A DNA stretch of 64,000 nucleotides from assembly GCA_947479455.1 (NCBI GenBank), contig CANJZE010000015.1, positions 44,068 to 108,067 on the forward strand, written 5' to 3'. Below are positions 39,824 to 49,690 of this stretch, piece by piece. Position numbers and translations under genes: made by a program. The stretch's first letter is position 1. Each line of letters begins with the position of its first letter. This DNA is from Bacteroidota bacterium. GTDB lineage: Bacteria; Bacteroidota; Bacteroidia; Chitinophagales; LD1. Under the pieces are notes generated by a model that saw nothing but the letters and a program-made list of their open reading frames with translations, was not told where the DNA came from and ran no database searches.

Positions 39824-42800
39824 TATGCTTTCTCGTGATAGTAATCGATCACTTGATAGTTTTTCTCTTCTTCTCTGTTGCGAACTTGTGTCAAATACAA
39901 CACGTTCGGCATAGAGTGGGTTTCTTCAATTACTCCGAATGCTCTTTCATCGTGGAATAATTTGGTAACCGCACTTTCCTTATTATTTCTGTCACCGAAA
40001 GTGATAGCATCAGCAGGGCAAGCCGACTGGCAAGCCACTACAATGTCAGAATCTCTCAATACTCTGTTTTCTTTCTTAGCATTCAGTTTACCACCTTGCA
40101 AACGTTGAACACAGAAAGAACATTTTTCCATTACACCACGTGATCGCACAGTAACATCAGGGTTCAACACCATTCTTGTCAATGGTTCGTGCAAGCCCAA
40201 TGTTTCAGAAGCTACATTCATATCGTTGCTGGTGCCGTATTGCTTATCAAAAGCATCGGCCTGCTGGAAATCGTACCAGTTAAATCTGCGAACCTTATAT
40301 GGACAGTTATTAGCACAATATCTTGTTCCAATGCACCGGTTATAAGCCATTTGGTTCAACCCTTCGTTGCTGTGGTTAGTGGCAGCAACCGGGCAAACAT
40401 TTTCGCATGGTGCGTTATCACAGTGCTGACAAAGCATTGGCTGGAATACCACATCCGGATTATCTGTTTCACCGGTGTAGTAACGGTCAATACGCATCCA
40501 GTGCATTTCGCGGCTGCGCGTAACCTGGTCTTTACCTACTACAGGAACGTTATTTTCTACATTACAAGCAGTAACACAAGCACCACAACCGGTGCAACTA
40601 TTTAAGTCTACCACCATACTCCAGTGATGCCCGGGATAGTCATGCTCATAGTAAAGTGTAACCATCTCTTCCAGAATTTCCTTGCGGTCTTCGTTACCGG
40701 CAGAAGGATCTTTTTTATATTCGTGAAGTGTGGTTTCTTTAACTGTCTTTCTTGTTTTAATACCACCCAAATCTTTCATGGTGATATTAAAATGGGTTTG
40801 TGTAATCGCTACTTTTTCAACTTTATCTGTCTTTTCAATAGTAGCTTTAGCTGCATAAACAAAATTATCACCGCCCTTACCTAACAACTGGAAAGCATTT
40901 TTACCTACACTCAATTCAGGATGCGCAACTGCTTCACGGCCGTAACCCAAGGCCACACCAAAAACCCCTTCCGGTGTTCCGGGAACCCCTACTACCGGCA
41001 GTTCAATGCTTGCTCCGTTTACAGTAAGTTTCGCAACAGCGTATTCTTTGGCTTTAAAATCAGGGTCAATGTTGTAACCGTTCTTGTTCATCCAACGTGG
41101 GTTCGCGATAATGTAATTACCCCAAGTAACCTTAGAAACCGGATCCGGCAATTCCTGTAAGAACGGATTATCCGCCCAATAACCATCGCCTATAGCTATT
41201 GATTCATAGAAGCGAACCTGCACATCGCCTAAACTGTTACCGGCAGAAGCAAACGCGGCCGCTGCTTCACTAACTCCTGCACCATTGTAAGAAGCACTGC
41301 CAGTTGCAGGCATTTCTACTTCACCATCCGCAATGGCATTATCCCAGAAAGCCCAGAAGCCATTGTAAGTAGATTGTTTTCCGTAGAAGTTAGACTCCCA
41401 GTATTTTTGTAAGAACTCATAGTAAGTTCCTTCTTTACCTGCCCACTTCAATAAAGTATCCTGCACCTGACGGGTATCGAATAATTTTGAAATAGCAGGT
41501 TGAGTAGTATTTAAAATTCCGGCTTTAGGTTCAGCATCGTTCCAGCTTTCTAACCAGTGGTTATCAGGAAGAATATATGAACAAGCAACAGAAGTTTCAT
41601 CCACACGGTTTGCGAAAGAAACCGATACTTCTGCTTTCTTCAACGCATCAGCTAATCCTTTTACAGGAGAAGTGTACACTGGATTTGATTCGTAGAATAA
41701 AACACCTTTGATAATTCCGTCATTCAATCCTTCGATTAAAGAAGCGATTGCTTTATCAGAACCCTGTTTGGTGTTGTAAGGTCTATCCCAGGTAATAGTA
41801 GTTCCGTAATTACCGAGTGCATTATTGATAGCGTTGACAACAAGTTGCGCATCGGTATTGTTGCTTCCGCACACTACCAATGATGCTCCTTTTGCTGCCA
41901 GCAATTCTTTACCGGCCTTGTTTATTTTTTCATTTTTCGAACTTCCTGCACCGGTAACTATATTATATAAGTCAACGAGCGAGGCATGCATTTCGCTTGG
42001 CTTTTGCGAAATACGCGTATCTGCTTTGTAACCGGTGATAGTAGGCACCGATTCAATTTGAATATGGCGGCTCATGTCGCTGCTTTCTTTGCTTACTTTT
42101 CTTTTTGCAGAATAGTCTTTAGCAAATTCAACAGGCGATAACCATGTTCCTAAGAAATCGGCTCCAACACCTACAATAACTTTAGCCGCGCCAAAATTGT
42201 AAGAAGGAATTAAACGCTTGCCGAACGATTTCTCATTGGCATCCAGCATTCCTGAGTAAGAAATACCATCATATACTAAGTGCTCAAACTTTCCTGCGCC
42301 TAATGAATTTCCGAATTCAGCAATAACGGCTTTTGTGGAAGGAGAAATAACTGAAGAAGAAAACAAAACCACTTTGCCCGATGCGGCAGCGGCTTTCAAC
42401 TTCTCTCCTATTTCGTTATCGGCAGTTTCCCAGGTAATATTTTCTTTTCCTCTTTTCGGATTGCGGAAACGCGCTCCGTCATATAAACTAAGAACAGAAG
42501 CCTGTGCGCGTGCACTGGTTCCGCCCTTGGTGATTCTTGCATTTTTTGTTGCTCTTCCTTCAATCTTGATTGGACGACCTTCCCTTGTTTTTACTAAAAC
42601 CGCACCATAATCTCCGCCTTGGTAAAAAGTAGAAGCATAATAATTGGCAATACCCGGAGCAATTTCTTCAGGTCTCCAAATATATGGTATAGACTTACGC
42701 ACGGGCATTTCGCAACTTGCAGCAATAACCGCAGCAGTGGTGCTGAATCCGAGCATTTTCAAAAAGTCTTTTCTGCTCGATTTTTCGGTGGTGATAGACT

Positions 42801-42915
42801 CAGTAATAGAACCAAGAATAGGCAATTCTTCAGCGAACTCCTTTTCAGCGATGGCGCGATAGCCCTCTAATTGTTCTTTTTCTTCTATCCCTTTCCAGTA
42901 TATTTTTTCTGACAT
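39823..42915 (-). CDS. actB: Alternative complex III subunit B (molybdopterin-like domain fused to FeS ferredoxin)
   Basis: A 1,030-residue fusion: an N-terminal domain of the molybdopterin-oxidoreductase fold without a functional cofactor site, then a ferredoxin domain with four clusters. Near the N-terminus SSRKDFLKMLGFS followed by IAAS-C is a twin-arginine variant with a lipobox, as reported for ActB. The cluster ligands are visible in CTGCGACVTAC, CQHCDNAPCENVC, CIGTRYCANNC and CSFCVQRL plus CQSAC. In the complex this subunit carries electrons from the quinol site to the ActA hemes. The gene ends inside a palindromic intergenic repeat. Confidence 0.95.
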   Translation of the reverse strand: MSEKIYWKGIEEKEQLEGYRAIAEKEFAEELPILGSITESITTEKSSRKDFLKMLGFSTTAAVIAASCEMPVRKSIPYIWRPEEIAPGIANYYASTFYQGGDYGAVLVKTREGRPIKIEGRATKNARITKGGTSARAQASVLSLYDGARFRNPKRGKENITWETADNEIGEKLKAAAASGKVVLFSSSVISPSTKAVIAEFGNSLGAGKFEHLVYDGISYSGMLDANEKSFGKRLIPSYNFGAAKVIVGVGADFLGTWLSPVEFAKDYSAKRKVSKESSDMSRHIQIESVPTITGYKADTRISQKPSEMHASLVDLYNIVTGAGSSKNEKINKAGKELLAAKGASLVVCGSNNTDAQLVVNAINNALGNYGTTITWDRPYNTKQGSDKAIASLIEGLNDGIIKGVLFYESNPVYTSPVKGLADALKKAEVSVSFANRVDETSVACSYILPDNHWLESWNDAEPKAGILNTTQPAISKLFDTRQVQDTLLKWAGKEGTYYEFLQKYWESNFYGKQSTYNGFWAFWDNAIADGEVEMPATGSASYNGAGVSEAAAAFASAGNSLGDVQVRFYESIAIGDGYWADNPFLQELPDPVSKVTWGNYIIANPRWMNKNGYNIDPDFKAKEYAVAKLTVNGASIELPVVGVPGTPEGVFGVALGYGREAVAHPELSVGKNAFQLLGKGGDNFVYAAKATIEKTDKVEKVAITQTHFNITMKDLGGIKTRKTVKETTLHEYKKDPSAGNEDRKEILEEMVTLYYEHDYPGHHWSMVVDLNSCTGCGACVTACNVENNVPVVGKDQVTRSREMHWMRIDRYYTGETDNPDVVFQPMLCQHCDNAPCENVCPVAATNHSNEGLNQMAYNRCIGTRYCANNCPYKVRRFNWYDFQQADAFDKQYGTSNDMNVASETLGLHEPLTRMVLNPDVTVRSRGVMEKCSFCVQRLQGGKLNAKKENRVLRDSDIVVACQSACPADAITFGDRNNKESAVTKLFHDERAFGVIEETHSMPNVLYLTQVRNREEEKNYQVIDYYHEKA

Positions 42916-42959
42916 ATTCTTGAGTTGCGAGTTTCGAGTTTAAAGTTTTGAGCTCAATT

Positions 42960-44231
42960 TTAGTAGTGACATCTTTGACACTCTGTTCCACCTACCGTAG
43001 CCACAGTTACCTTATCAATTTTCTTGTTCTTCAAATCTTCGTGAATCTTGGTATAAACGCTGTAGTAGTTGTTGGAAGCAAACTGCACCTCAGTATTGCG
43101 GTGACAGTTGATACACCATCCCATTGAAAGAGGAGAATACTGATAAACAGTTTCCATAGTTTCTACCGGACCGTGGCACGTTTGGCATTTTACTTTACCT
43201 ACTGTAACGTGTGTAGCATGATTAAAAGCAACGTGGTCGGGCAAGTTGTGAATACGTACCCACTCTACCGGTTTTGCCTTTCCTTCATTGTAAGTTTTGC
43301 TGTAAGCATCCCAACCGACAGCCGCGTAAATTTTTGCAATTTCTTCAGTGCCGTATTTAGGTCCTTTGCTCACTTGCTTGTGACAATTCATACAAGTATT
43401 CAATGAAGGAATGTTAGAGTTCTTGCCTTTGCTAGCGGTGCTATGGCAATACTGGCAATCAATTTTATGAGTGCCTGCATGCAAAGCGTGAGAAAAACGA
43501 ATTGGTTGTGTTGGTGCATATCCTTGCTGACGACCGAAATGAGAAAACACATCTACCGTTTTATAACCGCTGTAAACAATAACGATTAATAGAAGTGCTA
43601 CTTTGAAGTTCAGTGTTTTGTAGAAAGGAGTTTTAGCTACTTCTACTTCCCCTTTTTTTTCAGCTACAATTTTATCGAGCTTGTTTGTTACTACTACCAA
43701 TATAATAACCAGTAATAAAAGGAAACTTACAAATAAATACAGTGTCGCACCCGGACCTTTCTCTTCTGTGGTGGCAGTTTCTGTTGGCGGAGCTACTGTA
43801 GTTGTTTTTAAGAACTTGTCTGAATTCTCTATGTAGAATAATATTTTGTCAATGTCCTCGTCCTTCAATGAAACAAAAATATTCATTTCTGAAGGGCGGC
43901 TGTTTGCCATGTCTATCGCATATTTATCGCCTGCACTTACAGCATCATGCCAGTTGCGAATCCATGTGTGCAACCATTGTGTTCCGGTCTTGCCTTTGTG
44001 TTCACCGCTTGCTTCCCAACGGGCAGTTACGCCTGCAAGGGCAGGTCCAGTTCCATCCGCCTTAGGGTTATGGCAAGAGGCGCAATTGCTCTTGAACATT
44101 GATTTGCCTTCTTCCCACTTAGCTTTATCGTCCTGCGCGTGAGCAAACAGAAACGATACCGTAAAAAGGATAGCAAAGATTGCTTTGAACGAAAATTTGA
44201 AAGCCGCGCGGTGGTTATGTTCTGACCTCAT
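42960..44231 (-). CDS. actA: Alternative complex III subunit A, multiheme cytochrome c
   Basis: A 423-residue c-type cytochrome, the first gene of the operon. The ATG at 44231 gives MRSEHNHRAAFKFSFKAIFA and a signal ending AHAQ; an in-frame ATG at 44249 is possible. Six CxxCH heme sites are present: one in an N-terminal monoheme domain (CASCH, with a PSEMN segment that may supply the Met) and five in a pentaheme domain after a transmembrane helix (CQYCH, CMNCH, CQTCH, CINCH, CQRCH). Classic ActA has the pentaheme part; the extra N-terminal heme domain is the Bacteroidota form. A promoter with ideal spacing lies at 44270-44300. Confidence 0.93.
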   Translation of the reverse strand: MRSEHNHRAAFKFSFKAIFAILFTVSFLFAHAQDDKAKWEEGKSMFKSNCASCHNPKADGTGPALAGVTARWEASGEHKGKTGTQWLHTWIRNWHDAVSAGDKYAIDMANSRPSEMNIFVSLKDEDIDKILFYIENSDKFLKTTTVAPPTETATTEEKGPGATLYLFVSFLLLLVIILVVVTNKLDKIVAEKKGEVEVAKTPFYKTLNFKVALLLIVIVYSGYKTVDVFSHFGRQQGYAPTQPIRFSHALHAGTHKIDCQYCHSTASKGKNSNIPSLNTCMNCHKQVSKGPKYGTEEIAKIYAAVGWDAYSKTYNEGKAKPVEWVRIHNLPDHVAFNHATHVTVGKVKCQTCHGPVETMETVYQYSPLSMGWCINCHRNTEVQFASNNYYSVYTKIHEDLKNKKIDKVTVATVGGTECQRCHY

Positions 44232-44269
44232 GTAGAAGCGAATTGTCATAGAATTGTAAAAATTGCGCG

Positions 44270-44300
44270 CAAATATGTAAATGCAGTGTTGAAAAACAAA
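44270..44300 (-). promoter_or_regulatory. Promoter of the respiratory (act-cta) operon
   Basis: On the minus strand TTTG (44297-44300), a 19-nt spacer and CATATTTG (44270-44277) match the -33/-7 consensus (TTTG and TAnnTTTG) except for C at the first base. The ATG of actA lies about 39 nt downstream. No other promoter of this quality is seen until the oxidase genes, so the 12 genes down to 29627 are probably one transcript. Confidence 0.55.
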
Positions 44301-44496
44301 AATTTGTGAAAGAAAATTTGAAATCATTTTCTGTGTTTGGAAAGAATATAAACAAGCGGCTAAAACGCTGTGTTTACAAGGGTTTCAGCGGCTTCAAAAG
44401 AAGGAGTTAGTATGGCAATTGTGGAAATGTGAATAAGAAGTGGAGGATTGGACGGTGAATGGAACACTGTATCCCATTGTTCAATCTATTTTTGAA

Positions 44497-44530
44497 AAAA
44501 AAATGCCCGGCTCTGCAGTCGGGCATTTTC
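44497..44530 (-). terminator. Terminator of the split T9SS gene
   Basis: ATGCCCG and CGGGCAT form a stem around a palindromic CTGCAG core; on the minus strand the hairpin is followed by ATTTTTTTTTC. It lies 23 nt past the stop at 44549. The other 300 bp or so of the gap up to the actA start (44232-44548) hold only this terminator and the actA promoter; no gene was seen. Confidence 0.8.
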
Positions 44531-44548
44531 TATTTCAATTCCTGAATT

Positions 44549-47500
44549 TTATTGCACTATCAGGTTATATTTTACAGAACCGCTTTCGGTAGTAATATTT
44601 ACCACATATGTGCCGGTTGCGTACTTAGCTAGGTTAATAGTTTGCGTATAACCTGCATAAACACTCACTCCGTTTGTTTGTTCAACTTTCTTACCTGACA
44701 TATCAAATATTTCGAGTTGAATTTTACCGTTAATGCCTTCAGTTTTAAGTGTTACGTAATCATGAGATGGATTAGGATACAATAATACTGAGCCTGAAGT
44801 AAGTTCATTGATACCTACACAAACGTAAACAGTAATATCTGCATAAGCAGTATCCTTACAACCGTTACCATCGGCATATTCATAAGCTATAGTAAAAGTG
44901 CCCGAAGCAGATGGTGTAAAGCTACCACCACTCACATTTGCTCCTGAGAATACTCCACCTGCAGGAGAGCCCCCGGTTAAAACAATAGCAGAGGAACCTG
45001 TGCAGGCAGAATCATCAGCTAAGGTAAGTGATGCAACAGGAATAGTATTGATAGTTACGTCAACGTTGTCTGTTCCTGTGCAGGTGTTAGCATCGGTAAC
45101 AGTTACGCCTATAGTTCCTGTCGCTGTAACAGAAACAGTTTGAGTAGTACTGCCATCGCTCCAAATATAACTTGCACCTGCGTTGCCTGCATCTAATGTT
45201 GCAGTTCCACCGCACTGTGTTACATCGCTGCCCAATGCCACTGTTGGTGGAGTATTGATAGTTACGTCAACGTTGTCTGTTCCTGTGCAGGTATTAGCAT
45301 CGGTAACAGTCACTCCTATATTACCTGTTGCTGAAACAGACACGGTTTGTGTATTACTGCCATCGCTCCATAAGTAGGAAGCTCCTGCGTTGCCTGCATC
45401 TAACGATGCACTGCCACCACACTGAGTTATATTGGTGCCCAATGCAACTGTTGGTGGAGTGTTGATGGTCACATTGATGGTTCCGATTCCAATACAATTG
45501 TTAGCATCAGTTACGTCTACATAATAATTACCTGTAGAAAACACAGTAAGTGTTTGATTGCTGCTGGCATCGCTCCATGTGTACGAAGCACCTGCGTTAC
45601 CCGCGTCTAAGGTAGTACTGCCACCACATTGGGTAATATCACTTCCTAAAGTAACAACCGGAGCAGGATTGATAGTAACATCTATATCATCTGTTCCTGT
45701 ACAAGTGTTCACATCAGTTACCGTTACCGCATAGTTTCCGGAATTTGATGTAGAAAGAGTTTGTGAAGTACTGTTGTCGCTCCATAAATAGGCAGAACCA
45801 GCATTACCTGCATCTAATGTTGTGCCGTAACATTCCGTTAAATCAGCACCCAAAGCTACAACAGGATTCGGGTTAACTGTTATATCAAATGACTGTGGTG
45901 TGCCAACACAAGGGGCACTATTGCAACCCGATGCCAGTGTTTGAATTTCGGTCACGCTAAGTGCATGACTAAATACCATGAACTCATCTAAAAGACCACC
46001 CGCAGGTGCGCCAACGTTACTGCCATAGCCCATAACCTTAAACGGACCCGCTCCGGCAATTGTAGGTCCGGCTTGGGCAACGGTGCTAACCAGTGCGCCA
46101 TCGAGATATGCCTTTATATCTCCCGCTACAGCATCATACACGAACGTATTTGTATGAGGAGCTACGGTAGCACCGCCATTAATGTATACATCGGTAAAAC
46201 CTCCGCGCAAAATCCAGTTGTTGGCTCCGGCTACACCATTAGTAAAGCAACGGAAAGAGCCCGCACTTGCATCACCAAAAATGTAAAACAGGGTAGCTGA
46301 TGGTGTTATGTTTGAGCTCTTAAAAGATATAGTCCATGAAGTACCTGAAAGATTAGTTGCCCAACCGGTATTTAAGTAATCGGTTGAAGAGGCAACTCCG
46401 CTTCCTATAAGTGAGCCATCACATTGGCTGGCTGCACCCTGAGTTAGGCCTCCCATAATAGTTGCATTAGCGGTACCTAACGGTGGAGCACTTGCCAGGT
46501 TAGGAACCGATGTTCCCGAGCCGTCAAATTTATAGTAAAGCAATTCAGGAGTTAACTGAGTACCCGATGATGTTGGTGTCACCGTAATAGTTGCAGTTAC
46601 CGGTGCATTGGTGGCGTTTAATCCTGTGAAAGCAGCAATATCGCCTGTGCCGCTGGCTGCAAGACCTATGGAAGGGTCATTATTTGTCCAGTCGTAAGTA
46701 GTGCCTCCTAAAGAACCTGTAAATGTAATGGCTGATGTACTGGTATTAACACAAACCGACTGATTAGAAGGAACGTTTACATCCGGTAAGGGGTTAACGG
46801 TAATGCTTATGGCATCTGTTCCGGTGCAAGTATTTGCATCGGTAACAGTAACAACGTAAACTCCTGTAGCGCTAGCAGTTAAAGTTTGTGCAGTGCTGTT
46901 ATCGCTCCACAAATAGGTTGCGCCAACATTCCCTGCATCTAAAACAGTACTACCACAAACGGTCAAGTCGTTACCCAAGCTAACCGTAGGAGCACTTACA
47001 TTCACCACAGTAATACCCACCGCAGCTGAATCAGCACATCCGTTCAGGTTTGTTTTAATCATGTTATAAAGACCCGGGGCAGAAGCAGAATAAGCATTGC
47101 TGTTTGCTCCTGAAATGAGCGCTCCATCCTGATACCATTGGCTGGTTCCGCCTGAGGTTCCGGTTAAAAGAATTGCACCACCGGGGCAAAGATTACCTGA
47201 ACCGCTAAGTGTAACAACAGGCACAGCATTTACGCGTATATTTTGTGTCCAAAAAGTATCGGGTGTACAGTCACCATAATGTAACAATACGTTAACTGTA
47301 TAGTTTCCTTGAGAAGCATAGTTATGTGATCCACTTCCTGATTGAACGGTATCTATTTGTCCATCACCCCAAGCATATATTACCTGATAGTCGGCTACAC
47401 CGGCTGCGCCTACACGTGCTACCGTGTTTGTACAAACCGTATCTTCTTCAACTGCAAAAACAGGAGGCATTGCCATGCCCCTTATATCATCAGGATTACT

Positions 47501-47992
47501 GTGAACAGTTGTTCCATATACTCCAGTTGAGGTGGCAAACAAAAAATTTGAACTAATGTTTGATACTAAAAAAGAATCGAGGTTCCAGTGTAAAGCTCCA
47601 AAGGTTTCACCACCAGTGGTTCCAGTAATGGGAATGTTTGTCACGGGTGTGTATGGTGTTGATGGAGGAAAAGATTCAAACACTACCGTGCCGTTACCCG
47701 ACCAATGATACATTTTGTCATCAACCGGGTTATAACAAATAACTTCTCCATCAGCTCCATTACCAAGACCTACTGCAAGTGTTTTAGTTGCGTTTGTTTT
47801 ATCAATTAAGTAAAGTGTTTCAGGCACTGTAGCTCCGTTACCTGTAGTTCCGAATAACTGTCCGTCTTTTCTGAATGTTAAGCTTGAAAAATTATCGCCA
47901 AGGTTGCCCACTTGTGTACAAATACCGCTTGGCAGGTCAACGGTAACCAACACCCGACCCGTTACTCCACTTACCTTTGCAATACCATACAC
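44549..47992 (-). CDS. T9SS type A sorting-domain surface protein, C-terminal part of a split gene
   Basis: A 1,147-codon open frame that lacks its own signal peptide. The frame continues upstream without shift into an 89-codon fragment ending in TAG, so the two pieces are one broken gene. Visible modules: a propeller-like start (YGIAKVSGVTGRVLVTVDLPSG), a PKD-type domain (near 215-260, FAVEEDTVCTN to YTVNVLLHYG), Ig-like repeats of about 65 residues (LGxDxTxCGxTxLDAGNxGAxYLWSD, at least six), a LamG-like domain (near 510-700) and a T9SS tail (VLLYPNPSHDYVTLK and YVVNITTESGSVKYNLIVQ). The intact protein would be exported by PorW/SprE and attached to the cell surface. The listed start is a GTG after the stop and is probably not used in nature. 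No cell function can be named. Confidence 0.75.
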   Translation of the reverse strand: MYGIAKVSGVTGRVLVTVDLPSGICTQVGNLGDNFSSLTFRKDGQLFGTTGNGATVPETLYLIDKTNATKTLAVGLGNGADGEVICYNPVDDKMYHWSGNGTVVFESFPPSTPYTPVTNIPITGTTGGETFGALHWNLDSFLVSNISSNFLFATSTGVYGTTVHSNPDDIRGMAMPPVFAVEEDTVCTNTVARVGAAGVADYQVIYAWGDGQIDTVQSGSGSHNYASQGNYTVNVLLHYGDCTPDTFWTQNIRVNAVPVVTLSGSGNLCPGGAILLTGTSGGTSQWYQDGALISGANSNAYSASAPGLYNMIKTNLNGCADSAAVGITVVNVSAPTVSLGNDLTVCGSTVLDAGNVGATYLWSDNSTAQTLTASATGVYVVTVTDANTCTGTDAISITVNPLPDVNVPSNQSVCVNTSTSAITFTGSLGGTTYDWTNNDPSIGLAASGTGDIAAFTGLNATNAPVTATITVTPTSSGTQLTPELLYYKFDGSGTSVPNLASAPPLGTANATIMGGLTQGAASQCDGSLIGSGVASSTDYLNTGWATNLSGTSWTISFKSSNITPSATLFYIFGDASAGSFRCFTNGVAGANNWILRGGFTDVYINGGATVAPHTNTFVYDAVAGDIKAYLDGALVSTVAQAGPTIAGAGPFKVMGYGSNVGAPAGGLLDEFMVFSHALSVTEIQTLASGCNSAPCVGTPQSFDITVNPNPVVALGADLTECYGTTLDAGNAGSAYLWSDNSTSQTLSTSNSGNYAVTVTDVNTCTGTDDIDVTINPAPVVTLGSDITQCGGSTTLDAGNAGASYTWSDASSNQTLTVFSTGNYYVDVTDANNCIGIGTINVTINTPPTVALGTNITQCGGSASLDAGNAGASYLWSDGSNTQTVSVSATGNIGVTVTDANTCTGTDNVDVTINTPPTVALGSDVTQCGGTATLDAGNAGASYIWSDGSTTQTVSVTATGTIGVTVTDANTCTGTDNVDVTINTIPVASLTLADDSACTGSSAIVLTGGSPAGGVFSGANVSGGSFTPSASGTFTIAYEYADGNGCKDTAYADITVYVCVGINELTSGSVLLYPNPSHDYVTLKTEGINGKIQLEIFDMSGKKVEQTNGVSVYAGYTQTINLAKYATGTYVVNITTESGSVKYNLIVQ

Positions 47993-47998
47993 TTTAAA

Positions 47999-48229
47999 CT
48001 AACAGGGGTCAAATACCAAACTGTTCATACCCGTTATAGTGAAACCGGGTAAGCTTGGTCCTATGGCATAAACTATGGCAAAATTGTTTGCCACATCAAA
48101 TGCCCACATAGAATCCTGAAAAGGACTGGTGCCCCAAACTAAGGCGTGAGGCGGGTAAGTCTGACTGTTTCCTCTATGAGAAACCAGCATGCAAAACATG
48201 ATTGCAACGAGTGTAAAGATTTTTTTCAT
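47999..48229 (-). pseudogene. N-terminal fragment of the split T9SS surface protein
   Basis: From the ATG at 48229 this encodes a signal peptide (MKKIFTLVAIMFCMLVSHRG, cleavage near NSQ) and the start of a propeller-like domain (YPPHALVWGTSPFQDSMWAFDV), ending in SLVFDPC-TAG. The codons after the TAG (FKVYGIAKV) continue the same frame into the 44549-47992 reading frame. One base change in the TAG would restore a protein of about 1,227 residues. A true nonsense mutation, a sequencing error or stop-codon readthrough are all possible. Confidence 0.7.
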
Positions 48230-48322
48230 AAAATAATTTTTTACGTGATTAACATCGAAACTGGTCAAATATATATAGCAATTTCAATTTGCAAAAAAAT
48301 TTCTACGCCTTCCTTCCCCGCA

Positions 48323-48523
48323 GGGCAATGCCATTAAGTTAAGGATTTATTGCACCGCCCTTCAGGGCGGTGATGCAATTGCAAATAGAAAACAGGGCTT
48401 TAGCCCAATTGATGATTTGGCTAAAGCCACTGTAGTGGTGTTTGTTTTTATCCATCCCATAAATGGGATGGCAATTAATTGCCTTAAAAGCTATTGACTG
48501 TCGCTTAACTTAATCGCATTGCC
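48323..48523. mobile_element. MITE-like element with inverted ends and internal hairpins
   Basis: GGGCAATGC-C-ATTAAGTTAAG at the left end (48323-48343) is matched in inverse orientation at the right end (48503-48523) with one mismatch. The interior holds CACCGCCC-TTCA-GGGCGGTG (48353-48372), GGGCTTTAGCCC (48395-48406), its near mirror TGGCTAAAGCCA (48418-48429) and CCATCCCAT-AA-ATGGGATGG (48452-48471); the second and third can also pair with each other over ten bases. No reading frame of note is present. The element occupies most of the 380-bp gap between the split T9SS gene (minus) and the collagen-like gene (plus), and ends are too short to be sure of its exact boundaries. Confidence 0.6.
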
Positions 48524-48590
48524 CGCAGGGTCCCGAAACGCAGAAGTTCGCCATTAAAATCATTGGCATTTCGTAATTCCTAATTTCTTC

Positions 48591-48598
48591 TATTTTCG
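48591..48598 (+). promoter_or_regulatory. Probable -7 box (TATTTTCG) of the collagen-like gene
   Basis: TATTTTCG, the same eight bases as the -7 box of the beta-oxidation operon, lies 12 nt before the ATG at 48610. No -33 TTTG at 19-nt spacing is visible. Confidence 0.35.
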
Positions 48599-48609
48599 AG
48601 GACTATAAA

Positions 48610-49683
48610 ATGCAAAAGATCATGAAAAATAAATTTGTGTTCATTCTACTTTCTAGTTTTGTTTTGTTTGGCTGGCAAAAATCTATTGCGCAGAACAATG
48701 TTGGAATTGGCACTACTAATCCCGATCCTTATGCACTGCTTCATTTACAATCAAACAGTAAGGGGTTGCTGATACCAAAACTAGATGCGGCCGAAAGAAC
48801 TTCATTAGGCATTTCGCTCAATATTACCAATCAAGGCCTTTTAGTTTTTGGCCCCGATACCAATCAATTTTGGTACTGGGACGGCACTCAATGGGTTCCC
48901 TTTCCATTACCTCCAATACCAGGTCCTACAGGTGCCACGGGTCCTCAAGGAACACAGGGAATTATTGGCATTACAGGTTCAACAGGGGCGCAGGGTTTGC
49001 AAGGAATTCAAGGTGTAATTGGTAATACAGGAGCGGTAGGTGCAGTAGGTGCCACCGGCTTAACCGGAGATACGGGGCCACAAGGATTGCAAGGTATACA
49101 GGGTTTGCAGGGTATACAAGGTATAGCCGGAAACACCGGTGTAACCGGACCCACAGGAAACGGCAGCAATAATATTTCTATGACTTTCAACACCAGTGGT
49201 ACTGCTTCTGTTACCGATGCAGGCGGCACAATTACTTCACCCAATCAGGCCTGGTTGGTTGGCGGCAATACAAATCCTTCGAGCAATAATTTGGGACAAA
49301 CGGGAAACGTGCCTTTGGTTTTTATTACCAATAATTTAAACCGGATGAGTGTAGAAGCGAATGGCGATATTTTTGTAGCCGGTTCAAAACCAATTTTTGT
49401 TCAACGATTTAATTGTAATGGCTGTGATAATCCAAACAGAAGTACAGGAATATCTACCGCAAATTATGTGGCGGTGTTAGCCGGTTTTTATCCTACCAGT
49501 AATTCGAATGCTGAAAGCACTCGCGCAGCCGTTTATGACAATGGTGGTGTTTGGTATTTTAAAGGCGATACCGAAGGGCCAAGCGGTGAAGATTGGAGTG
49601 TAGATATTATGTTCATCAAACGTCAGTTAATAGATGACCTGCGCCCGGCAGGACAATACAACTCGGGAGGCACAGGATTCTAA
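48610..49683 (+). CDS. Secreted collagen-like (Gly-X-Y) repeat protein
   Basis: A 357-residue exported protein. The signal peptide runs to KSIAQ (Met1 at 48610 or Met5 at 48622 would both serve). Residues ~28-98 are an N-terminal domain typical of Bacteroidota tail-fibre-like proteins ([19 protein letters not shown], then [12 protein letters not shown]). About 27 Gly-X-Y triplets follow ([13 protein letters not shown] and so on, roughly 103-183), able to form a collagen-type triple helix. The C-terminal ~170 residues form a globular domain with paired Cys (NCNGCDNPN), and there is no T9SS tail, so export may be by the general pathway only. Such proteins are thought to form surface fibres. A hairpin terminator follows. 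Confidence 0.85.
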   Translation: MQKIMKNKFVFILLSSFVLFGWQKSIAQNNVGIGTTNPDPYALLHLQSNSKGLLIPKLDAAERTSLGISLNITNQGLLVFGPDTNQFWYWDGTQWVPFPLPPIPGPTGATGPQGTQGIIGITGSTGAQGLQGIQGVIGNTGAVGAVGATGLTGDTGPQGLQGIQGLQGIQGIAGNTGVTGPTGNGSNNISMTFNTSGTASVTDAGGTITSPNQAWLVGGNTNPSSNNLGQTGNVPLVFITNNLNRMSVEANGDIFVAGSKPIFVQRFNCNGCDNPNRSTGISTANYVAVLAGFYPTSNSNAESTRAAVYDNGGVWYFKGDTEGPSGEDWSVDIMFIKRQLIDDLRPAGQYNSGGTGF

Positions 49684-49690
49684 AAACCAG

